64,000 nucleotides of DNA from Bacteroidales bacterium (GTDB lineage: Bacteria > Bacteroidota > Bacteroidia > Bacteroidales > UBA12077): positions 1 through 64,000 of the forward strand of contig WTBR01000028.1 in the NCBI GenBank assembly GCA_013138975.1, read 5' to 3'. Positions within the stretch are counted from its first letter, which is position 1; each line of letters starts with the position of its first letter. The position numbers and the translations under genes were made by a program. The notes below the pieces were generated by a model. The model did no database searches, had not been told where the DNA came from, and saw only the letters and a list, made by a program, of their open reading frames with translations. Below are positions 36,460-45,067 of the stretch, one piece after another.

Positions 36460-37266
36460 TTAATTTGCAATTTGTGGTGAAATTTTTTGTTTTAACCTAC
36501 GACGTCTTCTTTTTTGAAATAAATTAAGTTGTCTTAATTTAATATATTTTAAAAATACAGTGTAAGCAGAAAAAGAACTGATTACAAATCCATTATAACC
36601 GTCCAGTATGCCAAGTTTCATAAAGTAGGACTTAACAAATCTCCATGCGGCATGAGATAATATGGTAAATATTGATGCCTTTTTCCCTTTTTTAAATGCT
36701 TCACTAGCAGCAATAGTTGAGAATTTATTTGCTTTATCAATATGTGCATCATATGTTGGAAGCACCCAATGTAACATATTTCCTTTTATATGATGCTTTG
36801 TGCCACCTTTGTTTAAGATGAACCTATCATGAGGATTTGTGCCTCCCCATTTTCCTTTTCTTCTATCGAAAAGCCTCATTTTTCTGTCAGGATACCAGTT
36901 TGAGTGATAAATCCATTGACCACAATAGTTGTTGAATCTATTAAAATAGTATCCATCAAACTTCCAATCAGATTTAGCTTTTAATATTGATTCCTTTAAT
37001 TCAACTGATATAGCTTCATCGGCATCAAGAGAAAGAATATAATCGTTACTTGCACAGGTTAAGGCAAAGTTTTTTTGCTCAATATATCCTCCGAAGGGAT
37101 TTTTTAAAAATTTTGCGCCATGTTTTAAGCAAATTTCTTCAGTTTTATCTGTAGAAAAAGAGTCAACAACTATAATTTCATCGACAATTGATTTCAATGA
37201 TAATATACATCGTCCAATTTTTGCCTCTTCGTTGTAGGTTATAATTACTGCGGAAAGTTTAATCAT
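36460..37266 (-). CDS. Glycosyltransferase family 2 (LPS-core type)
   Basis: The 268-residue protein matches GT2 enzymes of the WaaE/KdtX group: SAVIITYNEEAKIGRCI at residues 5-21, EIIVVDSFSTDKTEE near 35-49, and LSLDADEAIS near 80, where the DAD is the metal/nucleotide motif. The C-terminal third has a basic, probably membrane-proximal stretch (KRRRRRL near 258). The donor is unknown; the enzyme presumably adds a sugar to a lipid-linked or LPS-core acceptor. It lies between the LicC-like gene and the GT52-like gene. Confidence 0.87.
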   Translation of the reverse strand: MIKLSAVIITYNEEAKIGRCILSLKSIVDEIIVVDSFSTDKTEEICLKHGAKFLKNPFGGYIEQKNFALTCASNDYILSLDADEAISVELKESILKAKSDWKFDGYYFNRFNNYCGQWIYHSNWYPDRKMRLFDRRKGKWGGTNPHDRFILNKGGTKHHIKGNMLHWVLPTYDAHIDKANKFSTIAASEAFKKGKKASIFTILSHAAWRFVKSYFMKLGILDGYNGFVISSFSAYTVFLKYIKLRQLNLFQKRRRRRLKQKISPQIAN

Positions 37267-37277
37267 TATTATTATTA

Positions 37278-38288
37278 TTATCGTAATGCTATTTTTTCAA
37301 TGTAATTTTTTCCAATAAATATTCGTTTTTTCACACAGCTAATATTATCTAAAGCGCTACTAAACAATGTTATGCCTAGGTCGAAATTGACATTGTCCAT
37401 AAAATCTAAAAATTCAAGAGGAAAACTTCTTGGAATTTCAATAAATTCATGCTGGAGCTTTGAAATATAATTAGTTGTTTCTCTAGGATGGGTTTTAATA
37501 TAAACTTTATAACCTATTGCATATTTGTCTAGTAAGTTTTTATAAACCTCAACCTTAAGATCCTCACTTATAACTCTATCTTCTGATAATGGTTGTGTAA
37601 TTAATAATAAGTTTTTAGAATTCTTTATTTCAATACTTTTTTCTTTTAGGAATGTCGTTAAGAGATCTTCTTTTTCTTTTTTTGAAAGATTTTTTTGCAT
37701 TTCAGATAAATTTAATCTTTTACCTTTATGAAGCACAATTTTTGGCAATCTTTCCGGATACTGAACTTCAATAGATTTAATTATTTTATCGCGACCTTCA
37801 CCAATAACTGTTCTAAGAATATATTTTCGCTTAAAAGCTTTAAATGCATTTACTCTAGGATTATAATTTCTATAACCATCTTCTAACATTCTAAAATAAT
37901 TTAATTTAAAGTTAATTAGAAAAAATGATGAAACTAAACCTAAATTATAAAATAAATTTATCTCAGCATTTTTAATAAAATCATAATACTCTTTGATAGA
38001 AGAACCCTCTTCAACATATTTTATAGACAGTTTATCTCTTTTAAATATTCTTTTTATTATACTTTCTTGTTTTTCCATTCTGTATGTAATCTCAAAGAAG
38101 GGAATATATATAATATTAGTAAAGTATTTCCTTTCATTAAGCTGTGTGATTAAATCTTGAATGCCAGGCGTATGATCATTTACTATTAGCAAACTTTCAA
38201 TTGACCCTTTTTTTTTATATTCAAGTATTTTTAATATACTAATATAAATGTGGAATAAAGTACCGCAAACAAAAATTTGCTTTTGCAT
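37278..38288 (-). CDS. GT52-like sialyltransferase (lipooligosaccharide/polysialyltransferase fold)
   Basis: The 336-residue protein begins FVCGTLFHIYISILKI, the typical start of GT52 and related enzymes, and has IKTHPRET near residue 271 and ITLFSSALDN near 311, matching the His-Pro and Ser-Ser motifs that bind CMP in bacterial sialyltransferases. Its immediate neighbours make and activate a nonulosonic acid, so it probably transfers that sugar from CMP to a surface glycan. The acceptor and linkage are unknown. It is 2 bases after the neuB-type gene. Confidence 0.78.
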   Translation of the reverse strand: MQKQIFVCGTLFHIYISILKILEYKKKGSIESLLIVNDHTPGIQDLITQLNERKYFTNIIYIPFFEITYRMEKQESIIKRIFKRDKLSIKYVEEGSSIKEYYDFIKNAEINLFYNLGLVSSFFLINFKLNYFRMLEDGYRNYNPRVNAFKAFKRKYILRTVIGEGRDKIIKSIEVQYPERLPKIVLHKGKRLNLSEMQKNLSKKEKEDLLTTFLKEKSIEIKNSKNLLLITQPLSEDRVISEDLKVEVYKNLLDKYAIGYKVYIKTHPRETTNYISKLQHEFIEIPRSFPLEFLDFMDNVNFDLGITLFSSALDNISCVKKRIFIGKNYIEKIALR

Positions 38289-38290
38289 GT

Positions 38291-39157
38291 CTATACTTTT
38301 TTATATTTTAATTTATCGCGTTGTACTTGTTCAATATCAAGGATATCCTTTTTTTTATATGATAAAGATTTTTGAACAGCTAATAAATTTCTTTTTAATT
38401 TTCTAACACCATCAGGCTCTAAAGAAGCTGCATGATCAGTACCTTTCCATGTTCTGTCAAGAGTATAATGTCTTTCAATAGTGGTTGCACCTAATGAGTA
38501 TGCAACAACATCAATAGATATTCCTAAATGATGCCCTGAAAACCCAATTTCTTTAACTTTATCACCATATTTTTCAATAAGTGTTTTTATTTCAAGTAAG
38601 CAAACATCTTCAAAAGGAACGGGGTAACCGGAAGTGCAGTTATATAATATTACATCTTGATTTCGTTTTTCTTTGATAAAAAAGTTTACCAAATCATCAA
38701 TTTCTACTTTAGTGGTCATTCCTGTAGAAATATGAATTTCTCCTTTATAATTTTTGCACAACCATTCGAGCATTTCGTAGTTGTTATTGCAAGCTGACGG
38801 GATTTTAATAAGTACAGGATTAAGACTGGCAATTTCCTTAGCAGATGTTAAATCCCATACAGAAGTGGAATATATAATTTCTAATTCATCACAATATTTT
38901 TTTAATTCAGAATGTTGTTCAACTGTAAATTCTAAAAATTCGCGATGTTCTCCATATGTATTGCCATAAGAATTAATTGGGTTAGGATGTGGAGTATTAT
39001 ATTGTTCTTCAGTAAGTAATTCTTTATTGTTTCTTTTTTGCAATTTTACAATATCAGCATTGCAGAAAATCTTTGCAACTTTAATCATTTCCTTTGCAAT
39101 ATCCATATCACCTTTGTGGTTACAACCTATTTCCGCAATTACCTTTGGTCTTCTCAT
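38291..39157 (-). CDS. neuB: Nonulosonic acid synthase, NeuB family, without SAF domain
   Basis: The 288-residue protein is the TIM-barrel catalytic domain of N-acetylneuraminate-type synthases, which condense an N-acylmannosamine-like aldose with phosphoenolpyruvate. Motifs VIAEIGCNHKGD, DIVKLQKR, STSVWD, KIPSAC, HISTGM and HYTLDRTWKGTDH are present. Classical NeuB adds a C-terminal SAF (antifreeze-like) domain and is about 340-350 residues; here it is missing. Whether the product is sialic acid, KDN or another nonulosonate is unknown. The aldose-supplying enzyme (NeuC or an equivalent) is not in the window. Confidence 0.88.
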   Translation of the reverse strand: MRRPKVIAEIGCNHKGDMDIAKEMIKVAKIFCNADIVKLQKRNNKELLTEEQYNTPHPNPINSYGNTYGEHREFLEFTVEQHSELKKYCDELEIIYSTSVWDLTSAKEIASLNPVLIKIPSACNNNYEMLEWLCKNYKGEIHISTGMTTKVEIDDLVNFFIKEKRNQDVILYNCTSGYPVPFEDVCLLEIKTLIEKYGDKVKEIGFSGHHLGISIDVVAYSLGATTIERHYTLDRTWKGTDHAASLEPDGVRKLKRNLLAVQKSLSYKKKDILDIEQVQRDKLKYKKV

Positions 39158-39159
39158 AA

Positions 39160-40317
39160 TTAATATCTTTTATTGAAATTTATAATAAATTCTATTGCTT
39201 CTCTAATCGCACTTTCCGATCCTTTATTATGTAAAATGTAATCTGCATGTTGCTTTATTACAGGTGTAGCATTTAACGGACAAATACCCCAGGATGAAGA
39301 ACAAATATTTGCTAAATCATTTATGTCGTCTCCCATATATGCAATCTCTGAACGATTAATCTTTAATTTATTAAGTAGGTTGTTGAGAAAGGTGTACTTG
39401 TCTTTAACACCTAAATGAACATTTTTTAATTTAAGTTTTTCCATTCTCGCTTTTACAATCTCCGAATTCTCAGAAGTTATTACAATTGGGATAATGTTAT
39501 TTTCTTGCAATAATTCAAAACCCATACCATCAATTACACTAAAGGTTTTAAAAAGCTCCCCATTTTTAGAATATCCAACATTGCCATTAGTAAAAACTCC
39601 GTCAACATCAAAAACAAAATATTTAATAATTTGTTTTTGTTTTTGTTTTTTCAACTTGTTTTCAAGAAGTTTTTCAACAATTATCAGATCTGAGTTTTCA
39701 TCAATTTCAACAAGAGAATCTTCACCCATTTCAAGAGTTTCAATTTTTCCACCTAAGCGATTTTTTGTCTTTTTAAAAACGTCTTTTTTACAAGCATAAA
39801 TAGCTCCATTTTCAATTAGCAGCCCATCAAAATCTTGTCGTCTTGGACGATTCATAAAGTCATAATTAAGACTTTGTCCTTCTTTACTCCAAATAAAACG
39901 ATGCGTTTTTACTACACTAATAACTGAATCAATTCCTTCTGATTCGATTAATTCACATGCTTTATTTATATCTTCATGACTTGTTAATGGAGATGTAGCT
40001 TGAAGTAGAAAAAGAACATCGAAATTATAATCTATTTTTTTGGCAAATTCTTCCATTGCAAATTCTGTACTTGCAATATCTGATGCGCTTTCAGGACTTC
40101 TTAAAAGGGTTTTAACTTTTGAAGTCCACTGGTACTCATTATTTATAAAATCAATAATCCATTGATCATCTGTAAATATACAAATTTCATCAAGGTCACT
40201 TAGAATTGCCTCGCCTAAAACCCAAGTAAATAAAGGTCTTCCTAAAAGGCGCTTTTTATTTTTATTAACAATACCCTTAGATCCAGCCCTTAATGGTATA
40301 ATAGCAGTCTTTTTCAT
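39160..40317 (-). CDS. CMP-nonulosonic acid synthetase fused to a HAD phosphatase
   Basis: The 385-residue protein has two domains. Residues about 1-225 match CMP-sialic acid synthetases (IPLRAGSKGIVNKNKKRL, FLLQATSPLTS, NRPRRQD). Residues about 228-385 match the KdsC-type HAD family (FVFDVDGVFTNG with the catalytic DxD, ITSENSEIV, GDDINDLAN). The fusion suggests that a nonulosonate-9-phosphate intermediate is dephosphorylated and then activated by one protein, as in the animal-type pathway in which CMAS also has a HAD-like domain. It is the first gene of the operon, 2 bases before neuB. Confidence 0.9.
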   Translation of the reverse strand: MKKTAIIPLRAGSKGIVNKNKKRLLGRPLFTWVLGEAILSDLDEICIFTDDQWIIDFINNEYQWTSKVKTLLRSPESASDIASTEFAMEEFAKKIDYNFDVLFLLQATSPLTSHEDINKACELIESEGIDSVISVVKTHRFIWSKEGQSLNYDFMNRPRRQDFDGLLIENGAIYACKKDVFKKTKNRLGGKIETLEMGEDSLVEIDENSDLIIVEKLLENKLKKQKQKQIIKYFVFDVDGVFTNGNVGYSKNGELFKTFSVIDGMGFELLQENNIIPIVITSENSEIVKARMEKLKLKNVHLGVKDKYTFLNNLLNKLKINRSEIAYMGDDINDLANICSSSWGICPLNATPVIKQHADYILHNKGSESAIREAIEFIINFNKRY

Positions 40318-40342
40318 TAAGATTCAGTAAAATGTTAGTCAA

Positions 40343-40350
40343 CAAAAGTA
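40343..40350 (-). promoter_or_regulatory. Putative -7 element of the nonulosonate operon
   Basis: The minus strand reads TACTTTTG, a match to TAnnTTTG, 26 bases upstream of the CMP-sugar synthetase start; the -33 TTG is not evident. Confidence 0.45.
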
Positions 40351-40380
40351 TAAAATAAAGATTTAAAAAGAAATTTTAAT

Positions 40381-40745
40381 ACAGCAACATCATATTCTCT
40401 CAAAGTATTATTTAAAGATGTTTTGTAAGTTTGTTGCTTCTTTTCTTTTTTCAATAAATTAATGCACAAGGAATTTAATATTCTTCTGCATTAAATTTTT
40501 CAGCCTGTTTTCTTGTTCTAAAAACAGATCTTACCGGAACAGAGAGTGTTATATTCAAGTGAATATGAGCCTAAAACGGCAATAGTTTTTGTCGATTTTG
40601 TAATAACACATTGCGCTAAGAATAGCTTTCTATTCAATATAAACTTCTTCAACAATTTTGTAAATTACTTTTTGTGTAGATTCTTCTTTTATAAAAGATT
40701 TGTCTTCCCAAATTGCTTCGATTATATTATTATAATAAGCGTAGA
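40381..40745 (-). pseudogene. dapD: Decayed, internally deleted copy of dapD
   Basis: About 270 bases from 40381 align with the 3' end of the intact dapD (from 42290), including the run ATTCTCTCAAAG / ATTCTCTTAAAG, TTCTTTTCTTTTT, and TTGATTTTGTAATAAC-like stretches. A further stretch to 40745 aligns with the 5' end (TGTCTTCCCAAA...GCTTCGATTA). The middle of the gene, roughly 450 bases of dapD, is missing, and the frame is broken. It therefore cannot give a functional protein. It lies on the other side of the pyruvyltransferase gene from the intact dapD, in the same orientation. Confidence 0.85.
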
Positions 40746-40855
40746 TATTTGAATTTAATCACAGTTATTTTAAAAGACAAATATTCAGATAATTATAGTA
40801 AGCTTAAACTATCAATAAAAAAATTCTATTTAAGCGATTAATTACTTAAAGTTTT

Positions 40856-40863
40856 TATTTTTG
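40856..40863 (+). promoter_or_regulatory. Putative -7 element of the pyruvyltransferase gene
   Basis: TATTTTTG fits TAnnTTTG but ends only 4 bases before the start codon, so the transcript would be leaderless or begin inside the gene. Confidence 0.45.
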
Positions 40864-40867
40864 CGCA

Positions 40868-42067
40868 ATGGTTACTAAAAAAATTAAAAGGGGAATAGAT
40901 AAAATATGGAGAAAGATAGGTGTTATTAAGTTACCTGTCTTAGCAAAACATAATATAAATGAAAAGTCTTCAATTTATACTCATATTGCGGCTTTTCTGC
41001 TTTCTAATGCAGGAGATGTACTCTTACCAATTACTTTGCAAGACCTTTTTCAATATAAAAGAAAAGGGTTGAATTGGAAGAATATTCATGCACATTGGGT
41101 TATTTCAGATGAACTAATTACGGACATTAACAATACTGATGGTTTAATAATAGGAGGTGGAGGATTGTTTTTAAAAGATACGAATCCTAATCAATTAAGT
41201 GGTTGGCAGTGGTCATGTTCTATTGAAAGTTTGAAGAAAATTAACGTGCCAATGGTAATTTTTGCTGCAGGGTACAACCGGTTTCAAGGGCAGGAAGATT
41301 TTGATCCGATTTTTAAAGAACATATAAAATTGTTAAGCGAAAAAGCTGTGTATATTGGATTACGTAATCATGGGAGTATTGCTGCTATTCGTAGTTATTT
41401 GCCGGAGAATCTTCATAATAAAATAAGATATCAACCTTGTATGACTACTTTAATTTCAAAAATATATCCTAACTTTTTTGATTACGAGAAAAAGGAGGAA
41501 TTTATAGTCTTGAATTGTGCATTCGATAGAAATAATCTTCGGTTTGGTGAAAATGAAGATCAAATTCTAACAAATATTGCATTGGCATGTAAAGAATTAT
41601 CAAAAGATTATAAAATTAAGTATTATGCGCATTCAGAAAAAGATCTTAGAATGATTCCTATTTTAGAAAGAGTAAGATTAAAGTTTGAGTTAGTTAATTT
41701 TAAATATATGCATCCTAAAAAAATAATAAAAGCTTATTCAAAACCGTCATTGGTGATTGGGATGCGTGGTCATGCTCAAATGATTCCCTTTGGTTGTTTG
41801 ACTCCTATTTTAAGTTTGATATCACACGATAAAATGCAATGGTTTTTAGATGATATTAATCAAACTAACTGGGGTGTAGATATCAAAGACCCTAACCTGA
41901 AAGATATAATAGTATATAAAAGTAAAAATACTCTTAACAATAAATTAAAAATTATTGAGATTATTAAGAAAGAACAGAATAAGTTGTTGAAAATTAGCAA
42001 GAAAAATGTAAGTGATTTTGAAGAAAGTCGAAAAGTTTATTTAAAAAATAACACTTTAACAGCTTAG
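40868..42067 (+). CDS. Polysaccharide pyruvyl transferase family protein
   Basis: The 399-residue protein matches the PssM/CsaB family: LIIGGGGLFL near residue 96, a central GLRNHGSIAAIRSYLP near 160, and VIGMRGHAQMIPFG near 297, the conserved Arg/His region. Such enzymes add a pyruvyl ketal from phosphoenolpyruvate to an exopolysaccharide sugar. The start is taken at the ATG at 40868, directly behind a promoter-like TATTTTTG; if that is the real promoter, the next in-frame start would have to be considered. Gene order suggests part of the surface-glycan region. A degenerate dapD copy is upstream and intact dapD downstream on the other strand. Confidence 0.8.
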   Translation: MVTKKIKRGIDKIWRKIGVIKLPVLAKHNINEKSSIYTHIAAFLLSNAGDVLLPITLQDLFQYKRKGLNWKNIHAHWVISDELITDINNTDGLIIGGGGLFLKDTNPNQLSGWQWSCSIESLKKINVPMVIFAAGYNRFQGQEDFDPIFKEHIKLLSEKAVYIGLRNHGSIAAIRSYLPENLHNKIRYQPCMTTLISKIYPNFFDYEKKEEFIVLNCAFDRNNLRFGENEDQILTNIALACKELSKDYKIKYYAHSEKDLRMIPILERVRLKFELVNFKYMHPKKIIKAYSKPSLVIGMRGHAQMIPFGCLTPILSLISHDKMQWFLDDINQTNWGVDIKDPNLKDIIVYKSKNTLNNKLKIIEIIKKEQNKLLKISKKNVSDFEESRKVYLKNNTLTA

Positions 42068-42286
42068 TTTTTAAATTTATTGTACAGTAATTTGAGAAGT
42101 TTGTTGAAATTGGAGATGTAATTTACATTTTACAGTTTTTTTGTCCCACATGATTTAATCTTACTAGATTAAGTTGAATGGTTAATAATTTATATTTTTT
42201 AGATGGACTTATTCATTTATGTTTTTTTAGTAAAAAAGGCTAAGTACACTATGAGATCTGTAAAATTAACTGTTAAAGGAAAAGTT

Positions 42287-43105
42287 TTAAAATGCAACAT
42301 TATATTCTCTTAAAGCATCATTTAATGATGTTTTAAGATTTGTAGATTCTTTTCTTTTTCCAATTATTAAAGCACAAGGCACTTGATACTCACCTGCATT
42401 AAACTTTTTAGTCTGTGTTCCGGGTATTACAACGGATCTTGCAGGAATACGACCTTGGTATTCTATAGGCTCAGAACCGGAAACATCAATAATTTTTGTT
42501 GATTTTGTAATAACCACGTTAGCTCCAAGAACAGCTTCTTTTTCAATATAAACTCCTTCAACAATAATGCACCTTGATCCAATAAAACAGTCATCTTCAA
42601 TTATAACAGGAGCTGCTTGTACCGGCTCAAGAACTCCGCCAATACCTACACCGCCACTTAAGTGTACATTTTTACCAATTTGTGCACACGACCCAACTGT
42701 AGCCCATGTGTCAACCATTGTGCCTGAATCTACATAAGCACCTATATTAATATAAGATGGCATCATAATAACACCTTTCGCTACAAAGGAACCATAGCGA
42801 GCAATAGCATGTGGAACAACACGTACTCCTAATTCTTCATATCCGGATTTTAAATCAATTTTATCATGAAATTCAAATGGGCCAACTTTTATTACTTCCA
42901 TTTTTTGAATTGGGAAGTAAAGAATAACAGCTTTCTTTATCCATTCGTTAACTTTCCATCCATTATCTGTGGGTTCTGCAACTCTAATTTTGCCTTTGTC
43001 AAGTAGTTCAATAATTTCTCTAATAGTACTTTTTATTGAATCCTTTTCTAATAAAGATCTGTCTTCCCAAACCTGCTCGATTAGTTCTTTATATTCTGTT
43101 AACAT
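42287..43105 (-). CDS. dapD: Tetrahydrodipicolinate N-succinyltransferase
   Basis: The 272-residue protein is DapD: a left-handed beta-helix acyltransferase with VRVVPHAIARYGSF, MMPSYINIGAYVDSGTMVDTW and GGVLEPVQAAPVIIEDDCFIGSRCIIVEGV motifs. It converts tetrahydrodipicolinate and succinyl-CoA in lysine/diaminopimelate synthesis. It is transcribed alone. A shortened, mutated copy exists 1.5 kb downstream of it (40381-40745). Confidence 0.96.
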   Translation of the reverse strand: MLTEYKELIEQVWEDRSLLEKDSIKSTIREIIELLDKGKIRVAEPTDNGWKVNEWIKKAVILYFPIQKMEVIKVGPFEFHDKIDLKSGYEELGVRVVPHAIARYGSFVAKGVIMMPSYINIGAYVDSGTMVDTWATVGSCAQIGKNVHLSGGVGIGGVLEPVQAAPVIIEDDCFIGSRCIIVEGVYIEKEAVLGANVVITKSTKIIDVSGSEPIEYQGRIPARSVVIPGTQTKKFNAGEYQVPCALIIGKRKESTNLKTSLNDALREYNVAF

Positions 43106-43144
43106 TGCTGATATTTCTTATTGATAAATTATAAAATAATAGTA

Positions 43145-43152
43145 CAAATATA
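43145..43152 (-). promoter_or_regulatory. Putative -7 element of dapD
   Basis: The minus strand reads TATATTTG, matching TAnnTTTG, 40 bases upstream of the dapD start codon. No clear TTG -33 element. Confidence 0.45.
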
Positions 43153-43278
43153 AGTAAAAAAGAAGTGTAATAAAGGAATATAAAAGTAGCGAAGAGCATC
43201 ATTAAGTTTAATATGTTTAAAATCTATAGAGAAAGTTAAAGATTGTTAAACACTAATGTTAGTCAAGGAATCAAAATT

Positions 43279-43286
43279 TATATTTG
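43279..43286 (+). promoter_or_regulatory. Putative -7 element of the 259-residue secreted protein gene
   Basis: TATATTTG fits TAnnTTTG, 21 bases before the start codon. A TTG at the proper distance is not seen. Confidence 0.45.
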
Positions 43287-43307
43287 CGTCAAAGCAACAC
43301 AAGATAA

Positions 43308-44087
43308 ATGGAAGGAAACGTAAAAAAGTATATCTTAGTATTAGTGATAAATCTTTTGTGGTTTTCTATTCATGCTCAAGAAAAGGATAGTTTATATTAT
43401 TTTTCAGGTCAAATACTAAGTGAAAATGGTGACATCCCAATTTCATTTGCAAATGTTATAAACACAGATAGACATTGGAGTGCTGGAGCCGACACATTAG
43501 GGTTTTTTAATATATGGGTTAAACCCGGAGATACCTTAAATATTTCAGCCTTAGGATTCGGTTATTTGCAATATGGTGTAAATGGAATTATTATTGATTC
43601 ATTGATTAAAATACATTTGCCATATAGGTATTACGATATTCCTGAAGTTTCAATAGTTTACTTTGGGACTTATAAAGATTTTGAAAACAAAGTTTTAAAT
43701 TTAGAATTGCCCAAATCAGAAATTAATCCAGAATTTGAAAAACTTTTTAAATATACAGAGCCCCCACCATTATTTATTGAACCAAAAATTACAAGTCCTG
43801 CATCATTAATTTATTCAATGTTTAGTAAAGAGGCTAAGGATATTAAAAAATATGTAAAATTAACCAAAGAAGAAGAGGAACTAAAAGATGTGAGCCTTCG
43901 TTATAATGAAAATGTAGTAAGTAACTTAACTGGGTTAAATAAAGAAGAGGCTTTCAAATTAATTAAGTTTTGTAATTTTCAACCTGAATATATTCGAAGT
44001 ATTGATGATTATAATTTATATAGTGAGATTTTATTAAGATATGAAGCTTTTAAAAAAAGCAAAGAAGATTCACTAAAAAGAGAATAA
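43308..44087 (+). CDS. Secreted protein with carboxypeptidase-regulatory-like beta domain
   Basis: The 259-residue protein has a signal peptide (hydrophobic residues 7-22, HAQ at the cleavage site) and an N-terminal beta-sandwich (about 28-105) typical of CarboxypepD_reg-like/CNA-B-type domains (FSGQILSENGDIPISFANV, SAGADTLGFFNIWV, GDTLNISALGFG). The C-terminal half (about 130-259) is unassigned, highly charged and helical. Such domains in Bacteroidota usually lie in TonB-linked receptors; here the domain is separate. The function is unknown. Another gene follows after 29 bases, in the same direction. Confidence 0.68.
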   Translation: MEGNVKKYILVLVINLLWFSIHAQEKDSLYYFSGQILSENGDIPISFANVINTDRHWSAGADTLGFFNIWVKPGDTLNISALGFGYLQYGVNGIIIDSLIKIHLPYRYYDIPEVSIVYFGTYKDFENKVLNLELPKSEINPEFEKLFKYTEPPPLFIEPKITSPASLIYSMFSKEAKDIKKYVKLTKEEEELKDVSLRYNENVVSNLTGLNKEEAFKLIKFCNFQPEYIRSIDDYNLYSEILLRYEAFKKSKEDSLKRE

Positions 44088-44116
44088 TTCTTTTACTTTG
44101 CTAAAAACAAAATTCT

Positions 44117-45067
44117 ATGCCACATAAAATTCCAAATTTTAATGATATTCAAGATGCACATGAACGAATAAAAAATTTCATTCATAAAACTCCGGTTCTC
44201 TCATCAACAAGTATAAATGATATTCTAAATGTAGAATTGTTTTTTAAGTGTGAGAATTTCCAAAAAGTCGGAGCTTTTAAATTCCGAGGAGCAACAAATG
44301 CAGTGCGGTTATTAAATAAAAAAGAAGCAAAAAGAGGAGTAACAACACATTCTTCAGGAAATCATGCAGCTGCATTGAGTCTGGCTGCCAAACAATTGGG
44401 AATTCCAGCTTATATTGTAATGCCTAATAACGCACCCGAAATTAAAAAGAAAGCTGTTAAAGGGTATGGTGCAAAAATAACTTTTTGTGAACCGACATTG
44501 CAGGCAAGAGAAGAAACATTAAGCATTGTTCAAAAAGAAACAGGAGCAACTTTTGTTCATCCATACAACAATTTTAATGTGATTTGTGGCCAAGGTACTG
44601 CGGCAATAGAATTTTTGCATGAAGTTGATGACTTGGATGTTATTATTGCACCAGTTGGTGGTGGTGGATTAATGAGCGGAACAGTAATCTCTTCAAAAGC
44701 AATTAAACCAAATATTAAAGTTTATGGTGCAGAACCCTTAAATGCAGATGATGCTTATCGTTCATTGAAAGAAGGTGTTATGTTTCCAGCATTACCTCCG
44801 AATACAATAGCAGATGGTTTATTAACTTCTTTAGGTTCATTGACTTTTCAAATACTTCGTGAGAATTTAGATGGAATATTTACAGTAAAAGAAGAATCCA
44901 TTAAAAAAGCAATGCGGATGATTTGGGAACGTATGAAAATAATTATAGAGCCATCTTCAGCAGTACCTTTGGCTGCAATAATCGAAAATGAAGAATTATT
45001 TAAAGGAAAAAAAGTAGGATTAATTGTAACCGGAGGAAATGTTGATTTAGATAATCTACCTTTCTAA
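44117..45067 (+). CDS. PLP-dependent threonine/serine dehydratase or serine racemase
   Basis: The 316-residue protein is of the fold-type II PLP family. The pyridoxal-binding lysine is in GAFKFRGA near residue 57, the substrate loop is SSGNHAAAL near 82, and the phosphate-binding GGGGL near residue 184. Length and lack of a C-terminal ACT domain fit catabolic TdcB-type enzymes or serine racemase (about 320 residues). It deaminates L-threonine or L-serine, but substrate choice is not certain. Its end overlaps the convergent endonuclease/exonuclease-family gene by 12 bases. Confidence 0.88.
   Translation: MPHKIPNFNDIQDAHERIKNFIHKTPVLSSTSINDILNVELFFKCENFQKVGAFKFRGATNAVRLLNKKEAKRGVTTHSSGNHAAALSLAAKQLGIPAYIVMPNNAPEIKKKAVKGYGAKITFCEPTLQAREETLSIVQKETGATFVHPYNNFNVICGQGTAAIEFLHEVDDLDVIIAPVGGGGLMSGTVISSKAIKPNIKVYGAEPLNADDAYRSLKEGVMFPALPPNTIADGLLTSLGSLTFQILRENLDGIFTVKEESIKKAMRMIWERMKIIIEPSSAVPLAAIIENEELFKGKKVGLIVTGGNVDLDNLPF

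Larger units (their letters stand above)
40318..40867. other. Intergenic region with promoter elements and a dapD remnant
   Basis: The 550 bases hold a minus-strand TACTTTTG element for the nonulosonate operon, a decayed dapD copy (40381-40745) and, at the right edge, a TATTTTTG element for the pyruvyltransferase gene. Confidence 0.7.

Noticed and set aside
40546..40752. A 68-codon plus-strand frame between the nonulosonate operon and the pyruvyltransferase gene.
   Set aside because: It lies antisense within the decayed dapD copy, which explains the sequence better.
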